From Thermoplasmatota archaeon (GTDB lineage Archaea > Thermoplasmatota > Penumbrarchaeia > Penumbrarchaeales > Penumbrarchaeaceae): a stretch of 53,032 bases of DNA. The DNA is taken from NCBI GenBank assembly GCA_016928095.1, contig JAFGLL010000089.1, positions 1 through 53,032 on the forward strand. The letters run 5' to 3'. A program made the translations under genes and the position numbers. The notes under the pieces are model-generated. The model had not been told where the DNA came from, ran no database searches, and was given only the letters and a program-made list of their open reading frames with translations. Positions 1-7,800 of this stretch are shown piece by piece (position 1 is the first letter of the stretch; every line of letters begins with the position of its first letter).

Positions 1-85
1 CGACCTCTGCGGATCATCGATAGATGTCCCGCATGGAGCTACATCCGTGGAATGCCCCCTGTGCGGGGAAAAGAAGAACCTCTGA
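1..85 (+). CDS. C-terminal fragment of a zinc-ribbon protein (partial, runs off left edge)
   Basis: Reading from base 2, the frame is open to a TGA at 83-85 and gives about 27 residues. They contain C-G-S-S, then C-P-L-C-G near the end, followed by a short basic tail. Two Cys knuckles spaced this way are typical of a treble-clef or zinc-ribbon fold. The rest of the protein lies outside the window, so no function can be assigned. A hairpin followed by a T tract lies just downstream on the same strand, which supports a real gene end. It is one of three zinc-ribbon proteins in the window. Confidence 0.5.
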   Translation, partial: DLCGSSIDVPHGATSVECPLCGEKKNL

Positions 86-109
86 ACGACCAGGTCTGAT
101 GGGGCATAA

Positions 110-148
110 GGGGGTTGGTCATTCATATCAACCCCCATGAATTTTTTT
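110..148 (+). terminator. Hairpin plus T-tract, probable terminator of the left-edge gene
   Basis: GGGGGTTG at 110-117 pairs perfectly with CAACCCCC at 129-136 across an 11-nt loop. A run of seven T follows at 142-148. Archaeal termination depends mainly on the T run. The position, 25 bases after the stop of the plus-strand fragment and before the convergent folP end at 169, fits a terminator. Confidence 0.55.
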
Positions 149-168
149 GTTATCCTCTTTCTCTTTTA

Positions 169-1065
169 TTAATGCTCCAATGGTACTGATTGACCGATGT
201 AAACTGCTCTGTAGATATCGAGTACCCTTTTTGTTTCCTTTACGTCATGCACCCGAACCATCGAGGCCCCGTTCTTAACCGCGATGAGAGCGGAAGCAAG
301 CGATCCCTCGATCCTATCATCGGGACCGGATCCGAGCAGCTGTCCGATGAATGATTTTCTTGATGCTCCGACGAGTACGGGGCAGCCGATATCCGAGAAC
401 CTTCCCAGCTCCCTCAGGATGGAGAGATTGTCTTCCAATCTCTTGCCGAACCCTATCCCTGGATCGACTATCAGACGGTCCTTTGGGACCCCCAATGACT
501 GCATATGGGCAACCCTTCCGGAAAGGAATCCGTGGATGTCCCCGATCACATCGTTATAACCCGGCGAGACCTGCATGTCCTTCGGGGTACCCTTCATATG
601 CATGATGATCGCAGTGGCACCCGAATCTGCCACCAGTCTGTCCATTCCCGTCTCACGAAGGCCATAAACATCATTGATCATGGAGGCACCTGCCTCGAGT
701 GCTCTACTTGCCACAAGGGTATGTCGTGTATCGATGGATATCGGGACCTCGATATTATCGATGATCCGTTCGATCACGGGGATGGTTCGGGCGATCTCGA
801 TATCGATGGTCACAGGGTCAGCAAAAGGTCTAGTGGATTCACCACCGATATCTATGATATCCGCTCCCTGGGAAACCATTTGAAAAGCCCTCTCGACTGC
901 ATTCTCAAGATCAATGTATTTACCACCGTCAGTGAATGAATCGGGGGTCGTGTTAAGAACACCCATTATCAATGGAAACCTGAGGTCATAGAACCTCTCG
1001 GGGGATGCTTTTCTGCCTGTTTTCGTTAGAGGGAAGGTTGAGATCGAGATACTACCTGGTTCCAT
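169..1065 (-). CDS. folP: Dihydropteroate synthase (FolP)
   Basis: This 298-residue protein carries the full bacterial-type DHPS signature set. MGVLNTTPDSFTDGG (34-48) and DIGGESTRP (72-80) form the two classical signatures. They are followed by SIDTRH (110-115), MINDV (129-133), MHMKGTP (155-161), DPGIGFGK (201-208), GASRKSF (233-239) and VRVHDV (270-275). The enzyme joins a pterin pyrophosphate to p-aminobenzoate in the cytoplasm, the committed step to folate-type carriers. The ATG at 1065 lies inside the end of topA (14-nt overlap), so translation is probably coupled. The extra ~30 residues before the barrel look like an ordinary N-terminal extension. The 10-formyl-folate users purN and purH and the one-carbon loader glyA are also in the window. 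In some archaea related enzymes act in methanopterin synthesis; the complete motif set favours true DHPS. Confidence 0.92.
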   Translation of the reverse strand: MEPGSISISTFPLTKTGRKASPERFYDLRFPLIMGVLNTTPDSFTDGGKYIDLENAVERAFQMVSQGADIIDIGGESTRPFADPVTIDIEIARTIPVIERIIDNIEVPISIDTRHTLVASRALEAGASMINDVYGLRETGMDRLVADSGATAIIMHMKGTPKDMQVSPGYNDVIGDIHGFLSGRVAHMQSLGVPKDRLIVDPGIGFGKRLEDNLSILRELGRFSDIGCPVLVGASRKSFIGQLLGSGPDDRIEGSLASALIAVKNGASMVRVHDVKETKRVLDIYRAVYIGQSVPLEH

Positions 1066-3091
1066 CCGCTTCCCCCGATGTTGTCTTTGACCGGCAATCC
1101 GGGTTTATGCATAGGTCCCGGGGTCTCTTGCCCTTCATATAAATAGTGATGATGGGGGATCGGCAGATCTCACAGGATCTGTCCGTGAAACCTACCTTTC
1201 CTTTCTGGGGGAGCGGGTAGCTCTTGGAGCACCCGGGATATTTCGAACATCTGACGTATCTTTTACCTCTCCTGGAACGCATCAGGAGAAGGTTGTTGTT
1301 GCATCTTGGACATATACCGACCACATCCTGCTCGAGGAGGGCTTCGGAAAGCTCTTTACCGATCAGTTCCCTGTGCTCCTCCATCTCTTCCAGGATATTG
1401 GAAAGCATTTCCCTGGATTCCTTGATGACAGTATCCTGCGACAGAGAGGAAGTGGATATCCTTTCCATATCCTCTTCCAATCTTGCGGTCATCTCTGGAA
1501 GTGTTATTGCCCTGGCATGCCGTTCGAGAGCGGTTATTAGAGCTTCTCCCGAATGAGTGGGTCTGGGGGGATCATCTTCTATAAAACGCCTGGTATACAG
1601 TTTCTGGAGGGTCTCATGTCGGGTGGATTTGGTCCCAAGCCCTAGCCGTTCCATCTCCTGAACGAGCCCGCCCTGGCTATACCTCTTCGGAGGTTTGGTC
1701 TCCTTGGACCTGAGCTGAATATCCTCGATCAGGACCCTATCACCCTGAATGAGTAACGGAAGTGTATTCTCGCTTACCTTGGAAAAGGTATAGATCGATC
1801 TGTAACCGGGTTCCAATACCACCTGTCCAGAAGAGTTGAAAAGCTCACCTGACACATCGATCCTGATCTGTGTGGTCTCCAACTTCGTCGGGTCATGCAG
1901 CGTAGCAAGGAACCTCCTTACGATAAGATCGTAGAGCTTGAACTTCTCTGGAGCGAGGTCCTTTGGTGTAGCATAGTTGGTGGGATATATCGGAGGATGG
2001 TCCGTGGTCTCCTTGTTACCTCTGGTTGGAGATATCACTTCTTTTGAGAGGATGTGTTCACATGCGGTCCTGTAAGGCCCCTGTTCCAACATAGTTACGG
2101 TTGCTTTCAGATCAAGACCCTTCGGATAGACTGTATTGTCCGTCCGAGGGTATGAGATATATCCGCTTGTGTAGAGGTCCTCCGCAACGGACATGATCCT
2201 GGCGGCAGCCATACCAAGGGTGTTTGCAGTCCTGATAAGTTCGGTCGTGTTGAAGGGAGCAGGTGGTCTATCGGTCCTCTTCTTCCTGATCACCTCAAGT
2301 ACCGTTCCACTCCTCTCTCCTTTGAGCTTCAGATATAATGATGCCGCCTCCTCCTCCTTCCAGATATCCCCAAGGGAATGGTTTCCAGGGAAAGTAATAT
2401 CGTCCTTGGAGAAAATGGTCTCTATACGCCAGTATGGTTCTGGTTTGAACTCCTTGATCTCCCTCTCCTTGTCGACAATTATAGCCAGGGTCGGGCTCTG
2501 AACCCTTCCCACAGAAAGGAAATCCTGCCAGAGCCTGTTGGAAGCAAGGGATATGAACCGTGTCAGAGTTGCACCCCATATCAGATCCAGTACCTGTCTT
2601 GTCTCCGCTGCGCTTGCCAGGGCCTTGTTCAATCGGGTGAGGTTTGAAAAGGAATGCTTGACCTCAGGTTCGGTCAGAGATGAGAAATGGGCTCTGTAGA
2701 CAGAATCGACGGCATCCGATCCAAGTGCATGGTCCACTGCCTCGCGTCCAATAAGCTCTCCTTCTCTATCGAAGTCAGTGGCGATGTATATCTTACTGGC
2801 CTTGACGCTCAGGTCCTTGAGGACCTTGGCTATTGCAGGGGCGGAGATCGTCCTCTTGGGCTCGGCCGTTATCAGATCTCTGGGGGGAACTTCGGACCAG
2901 TTATTATATCTGTCCGGGAAGTCCATGTTCAGAATGTGACCCCTGAGACCCATGCACAGGGTCTCCTCTCCATCCCAGATAAAATCGTAGACGGCAACAC
3001 GTCCGCGGTGCTCCGTTCGGAACCTGTTCCCGGACATTATCGAGGAGATCCTCTTGGCTGCATTATCCTTCTCGCATATTATCAAACGCAT
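1052..3091 (-). CDS. topA: Type IA DNA topoisomerase with C-terminal zinc ribbons
   Basis: This is a monomeric type IA topoisomerase that relaxes negative supercoils through a covalent 5'-phosphotyrosine. The numbers below count from the upstream GTG at 3097. The TOPRIM domain begins at residue 4 with an early acidic residue and has D-F-D-R-E-G-E at 108-114. SVGRVQSPTL is at 195-204, and the catalytic tyrosine is Tyr316 in SGYISYPRTD. A gate/HTH-like segment (LGLGTKSTR) follows. The last ~85 residues hold paired Cys knuckles (CPRC...CSKYPGC, then CEIC...CINPDC), i.e. two zinc ribbons. There is no helicase domain, so it is not reverse gyrase. I prefer the ATG at 3091, which puts MRLIICEKD at the N-terminus as in relatives. 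It probably shares a transcript with folP downstream and with the HAD gene 84-90 nt upstream. Confidence 0.92.
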   Translation of the reverse strand: MRLIICEKDNAAKRISSIMSGNRFRTEHRGRVAVYDFIWDGEETLCMGLRGHILNMDFPDRYNNWSEVPPRDLITAEPKRTISAPAIAKVLKDLSVKASKIYIATDFDREGELIGREAVDHALGSDAVDSVYRAHFSSLTEPEVKHSFSNLTRLNKALASAAETRQVLDLIWGATLTRFISLASNRLWQDFLSVGRVQSPTLAIIVDKEREIKEFKPEPYWRIETIFSKDDITFPGNHSLGDIWKEEEAASLYLKLKGERSGTVLEVIRKKRTDRPPAPFNTTELIRTANTLGMAAARIMSVAEDLYTSGYISYPRTDNTVYPKGLDLKATVTMLEQGPYRTACEHILSKEVISPTRGNKETTDHPPIYPTNYATPKDLAPEKFKLYDLIVRRFLATLHDPTKLETTQIRIDVSGELFNSSGQVVLEPGYRSIYTFSKVSENTLPLLIQGDRVLIEDIQLRSKETKPPKRYSQGGLVQEMERLGLGTKSTRHETLQKLYTRRFIEDDPPRPTHSGEALITALERHARAITLPEMTARLEEDMERISTSSLSQDTVIKESREMLSNILEEMEEHRELIGKELSEALLEQDVVGICPRCNNNLLLMRSRRGKRYVRCSKYPGCSKSYPLPQKGKVGFTDRSCEICRSPIITIYMKGKRPRDLCINPDCRSKTTSGEADGTR

Positions 3092-3181
3092 GGACACACC
3101 GGATGAGGCCAGTGATTGCAGGTATCGGTATTTAACGGTTGTTGCAGGTCAAGTGGGGGTCCATGGGAGACCCTTTCTTGA

Positions 3182-3691
3182 TCACAGTCCATCGTAGTGC
3201 TGGATGATCTGCGAGATGTTCGTCAACCTGTGGAACCTTTCATCCTTGGGGTTCCTTCTGGGCAACCAGGAAATGAACCAGGGTCTCGGGATGTATATTG
3301 CATGGATACCCGCTTCAAGGGCGGGGAAGACATCATGGTCCAGGGAATTTCCGACCATATAGCACCGGTCCTTTTCCCTTTTCCCGCATATACCAAGAAT
3401 ACTCTCCGATGTCTTGTGTCGAACGAAGAATGCGTTCCTCTCATTGAACCATCTGTCCATGCCAACTCGCTTTAACTTCTTCCATTTAAGTTCATTGTCC
3501 AGGACTACGTTCATTGACAACATTGCAAGAGAGTCCCCTCCACAAGAGAGAAAATCGAGGACCTCTACAGCTCCCTTGATCGTGCCACCAATATGAGGTA
3601 ACACCTTGATGGGTTGCTTGAGGACCCATGAATTGTACATAGAGAAATTGGCCAGTGTGTCATCGAAATCAAAGATGAAGAGGCGGTTCAT
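3182..3691 (-). CDS. HAD-superfamily phosphatase, small
   Basis: The protein has 169 residues. HAD motif I is D-F-D-D-T-L-A at 8-14, with Asp8 as likely nucleophile and Asp10 as acid/base. The motif II region is LSMN (58-61), and motif IV is G-N-S-L-D-H-D at 114-120 with metal ligands Asp118 and Asp120. It should hydrolyse a small phosphate ester in the cytoplasm using Mg2+, but the substrate cannot be read from sequence. The short cap region between motifs I and II recalls phosphoglycolate or pyrimidine-5'-nucleotide phosphatases. A GGAGTGAAGG ribosome-binding site precedes the ATG at 3691. It lies 24 nt after purP and upstream of topA, all on the same strand, so co-transcription is likely. 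Confidence 0.75.
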   Translation of the reverse strand: MNRLFIFDFDDTLANFSMYNSWVLKQPIKVLPHIGGTIKGAVEVLDFLSCGGDSLAMLSMNVVLDNELKWKKLKRVGMDRWFNERNAFFVRHKTSESILGICGKREKDRCYMVGNSLDHDVFPALEAGIHAIYIPRPWFISWLPRRNPKDERFHRLTNISQIIQHYDGL

Positions 3692-3715
3692 CGGCCTTCA
3701 CTCCATTCTGACACT

Positions 3716-4789
3716 TCAAGTGATGATCTCATCGAGCCTTCCGAGCTCCCTTCCAAGTTTTATCTCCTGTGCGATCCTCCTGCCGGTGGACAGGTTCTTT
3801 TCGATAAGGTCGGAATACGGCGATCCGGTGATGTAGGGATTCGTACCTGCCACGATCCTCGCCGAGATCTCGAAAACCACGAACTCGAGCTGGTCTGTAA
3901 CAACGGTCTCCAGACAGAACGGGCCTATCATCCCACCGAATATCTCATATGAGGTCCTGACAACGTTCTCCGCCATCTGGAACGCCCGACCAAGAAGAGA
4001 CTCCCTGATAACCAGAGGGATATTCCCGGTGACGACGAAGGTCGGATAGATACCATGCTCCTTGAGCTCCTCCTGGGAACCAAGCTTGTACATCTCGTCT
4101 ATGTTGGTCTCATCCCTTCTGTCCATTGATAGCAGCTCTATGATCCCTTTTGCCCCGTCCACCTTATATCCCTCTGTCCTGAGAGGAGAGTGGAAGAAAT
4201 GCAGGTAATAACGGGTTCCCATGATATACTCCTGGATGTTGAACTTCTGGCTATGGTCTATTCCAAGCTTGAACTGATTGTGGTCCTTTGCTATGAAGAA
4301 TCCCCTTCCTCCCTTGGCTCCTTGATATTTGACCATCACCGGTCTATCGATCATCCTGGGGTCCTTGATCTCTATAGGCATCTTGACCCCTGACCTTTCA
4401 AGCCAGACCCTTTCCTTGTTCCTGTCCGATTCCCATTCGAGGACATCTCGGTTCCCGAAGGTCGGCAGAGGAAGTTCCTTGAAGCGGGTTGCACCAAGAT
4501 ACTCAACGAAAGAACCGTGCGGTATGACGATACCGTTCTTTTCAATGATACTGTCCACCAGATCGGGGATCTGATCGTAGGTATCCAGTATCAGGAATTC
4601 ATCCGGTTTCGCACCCGGGAAAGCGTCATAGAGCTTGGGGGGCCTTCCAACGGTTATCCCCAGGGTCCTCAACCCCTCGACCTTTGCACCGTGGAATATC
4701 TGCAGACTGGAGTGCGAGCAAACGGTCACAATTGTCAGGTTGTCCTTATCGTAACCTTCCAGGACCCTATCGACTTTAAAAGCTGCCAT
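3716..4789 (-). CDS. purP: Formate-dependent AICAR formylating ligase (PurP)
   Basis: This 357-residue ATP-grasp enzyme matches archaeal PurP along its whole length. Recognisable segments are SHSSLQIFHGAK (25-36), VIPHGSFVEYLG (88-99), the nucleotide-binding YQGAKGGRGFFIAKD (155-169), VVTGNIPLVIRESLLG, MIGPFCLE, and the metal-binding FEISARIVAGTN near residue 310. PurP makes FAICAR from AICAR, free formate and ATP, the penultimate step of archaeal purine synthesis, and needs no folate. Oddly, a complete PurH that performs the same formylation with 10-formyl-folate, plus IMP cyclisation, is encoded at 43.8 kb. PurP lies 43 nt after the giant CARDB gene on the same strand and may lead the purP-HAD-topA-folP unit. 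Confidence 0.9.
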   Translation of the reverse strand: MAAFKVDRVLEGYDKDNLTIVTVCSHSSLQIFHGAKVEGLRTLGITVGRPPKLYDAFPGAKPDEFLILDTYDQIPDLVDSIIEKNGIVIPHGSFVEYLGATRFKELPLPTFGNRDVLEWESDRNKERVWLERSGVKMPIEIKDPRMIDRPVMVKYQGAKGGRGFFIAKDHNQFKLGIDHSQKFNIQEYIMGTRYYLHFFHSPLRTEGYKVDGAKGIIELLSMDRRDETNIDEMYKLGSQEELKEHGIYPTFVVTGNIPLVIRESLLGRAFQMAENVVRTSYEIFGGMIGPFCLETVVTDQLEFVVFEISARIVAGTNPYITGSPYSDLIEKNLSTGRRIAQEIKLGRELGRLDEIIT

Positions 4790-4832
4790 TGTAAGGGAAG
4801 CCCCTATACCTCTTATTAGCCTTTCGGATGGT

Positions 4833-7800
4833 CTATTCGAAAACTGCTCCGCAATGAGGGCAGATCGGTGCCGAGACCGGTATCAAGGCCCCGCATTCAA
4901 AGCATTCTGCAAGGTCTCCACTGTCTTCGGGTGGTTCCCTGGAAGGTTCTGGCACCTCCTCGACCTCCTCCAGCTCCTCGGGTTCCTGATCCGGTCTTTC
5001 CTCTTCGACCTCTTCCCCGCCCTCCAAATCCTCTTTTTCTTCATCATCAACATCTTGGAGGACCTGAGGGGGACCGCCCGCGACCGGTCTACCGCAGGAG
5101 GGACATTCCGTCGCATCTGCCGGTATCACTTCACCGCATTCGCATTCCATTTCATCGCTGAATTCGATACCGCAATGCGGACAAACCGTATCATCGATAT
5201 GGACGAGTCCTCCGCAGTTCGAACATTTTGCCATGTCCTTTGTTCTACTCTTCATGTAAAGGTAGTAACCAGCCACAGCAAGCAGAATGAGGATAAGGAT
5301 GATGATCACCAGGACCACGATCCACATCATGCTTGGTTTTTCAGGCTCCAGAACATTAATGACGCTCGAGGCCTCGTTGTTATTGTAATCCTTTTCATAG
5401 AAACGATCGTCATCGTTCACCTTGCACTTCCAGACAGCTATCTGTCCGGCACCGATATCCGGTTTTATGGTGAAGGTTACGGTCCTTTCCTGATAGGGTG
5501 CGAGATCGATCAGTCTCTGGGGGGCATCGGTCGGGCCGTTATACTCTACAAGCAACCCCTCCAGAGAATGGTTTCCAAGGTTCCGAACAATGAACGAGAT
5601 ATCATACTCCTTACCCTTGGTCATGTCGAACTGCCCGGTCTCGATATTGTAGGGTCCACCCTCTCTTAAAACTGAGACCGTGACATCCGGAGCTTCCACT
5701 ACATCCAGGGTCAGGACGATAATATTGTTACCCTCATCGAATTCCCTGATATTATTGGCCGGGTCCACTATGATCCGCAGTGTATTGATCCCTGTGTCCC
5801 TAAGGTTCCAGAACCCTGTGATGATATCTGTACCGTTGTTCTCGATGAACATGATGATGTTACTGCATTCGACCCTGGTATCAGTCGCATTCGAGGACAT
5901 GAACACCACTGATGTATTACTGGCGGCTTTTCCACCGATGTTCGAGATCGAAAGCTCCAAGGACAGGTTCATTCCCTGATAAGCTACCGGATGGGTCTGT
6001 GGATCGATGGTGATCCCGGGGTAACCAGTACTGAAGGTGAGGGTGTCGTTAAGCGGAAGAAGCTCCGGCACATCATCGATATCGAAGATCTCTATTGGTA
6101 CCGTTATCATATTGTTATTGACCTTCTGCTCGACCCCTTCCAGAAGCTGTGTCCTGACCAATATTGTCCTTACACCTTTTGGATATCCCACTCTCCATGG
6201 CATCTCTATGAACATACTGGACCTGCCTTCGAGAGTTCCCGAGAGATATACAACATCAGATCCCAACGGGAGCGGGTTGGGATCGTTCTCGAACTCCACA
6301 TTGAAGAAGTTCACCTTGAAAGAGGGAGCTGGCATATCGCCCTTGTTCTCGAGGGTGGCATTGATGACCAGGGTCTTTCCGACACCCGCTGAATCGACCT
6401 CAAAATCCCCCTGGAAAAGGGAAAGGTTGGTGAATGTGAGATCGGGAAGGGTCTGGACATATACAGGCCAGTAAACCTTGTTGTTCATCTCATCTGATTC
6501 GTCTATGGCATTGGCGAGGTCCAGTACAACATAGATATTGTGGTAACCTCCCGTCTGCGGTTTCCAGGTGACATTCACCCCTTTCATCCCTCCTGCGGGG
6601 ATCAGACCGATCGAGACCGAGGGTTGGGTCTCTTTCCATGAGATTATCTTGCCTCCTGCAGCGGGGTCGCCATCATAGAACCTGATGAAGACGTTATGGG
6701 CGTCTGTCTCTCCAGAATTCCGTATGGCAGTTGTAATTCCTACATCCTTTCCGATCTCGATCTTCTCATTGGTCTCCACCCTGAAATCATCATTTTCCAT
6801 GTAGAGGTCCGGTTTGGAGATCACCATGAAGTCGAACGATCGAAGGTTATTGGTCTCTACGGGTTCCTTGATAGCATCCCAGTAGTCCGCCACGATGAAA
6901 AGGGTATGAAGGCCCAGACCTTCCGCCTTCCAACCGAAGGAGATGTTCATCTCCTGCCCCGGGGAGAGGTCGATGGACCTGGTTTCAATAACATTTGTAT
7001 CCGAGTCCAAGGAGAAATGGATCATGGCATTCACTGCTTTTGTCCTGCCGACGTTCTTCAGTGTTGCCCAGAAAGTGACGTTCTTTCCCTCTGTCACGAC
7101 CTTCGGACTTGCACCCACCTTGTTGGTGAAGGTAAGGTCCGGTGGTGTATCCACCAAGACCGGGATGATCGCTTCGTTGTTCGTTTCGTTCTGTTCCAAT
7201 ACCGAATCCAGGGGATCTATGACGATGATTATGTCATGATACCCTATAGGCAGTCCTGCGTTCCATGAGAAGGATATCTCACTTGCCGTCTCGGGTAGAA
7301 GGCCATATATCAGGGCTTCGTCACCTATCTGGTTTTCGGGCTCTTTCACCATATCGTACAGTCGTACCATGAAGTCCCCTGCTGGAAGCTCACCCACATT
7401 CTCGACCTGGACCTCGAGGGTCACGGTGGTATTGACGGTGACAGGTACGGGAGCATCGACCCTGAAGGAGTTCAGTACCATCTTCAGGTCAGGAAGGGTT
7501 AAAACGTCCAGAACCATCGTGTCGTAGGAATTGATCGGGGTTCTGTCGAATTTGGAGAATATCTCGACCCTGATGGTTACGAGACCGGCGATATCCGGTG
7601 TCCATTCGACCACCCTTATGACATGGCTTCCAGGTTCTATGTAATCGATATGCAGATATTCAGCAATAATGCCCCTGGAAAATCCGGACACCCATGTGAC
7701 ATTAACATAGAAACCGTTCTCCTCGGGGTCCGACTCACCGATATTGGAAACCGTCAGGTCCAACTCACCAACCATTCCATAAGCCCAAACACCGGGACCA

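Noticed and set aside
1052-3091. Reverse gyrase
   Set aside because: The protein has only the type IA topoisomerase part; no N-terminal helicase domain is present.
4854-5669. A 271-codon plus-strand open frame opposite the CARDB tail
   Set aside because: It is the antisense shadow of a domain-rich minus-strand gene, has odd composition and no recognisable motif or start signal.
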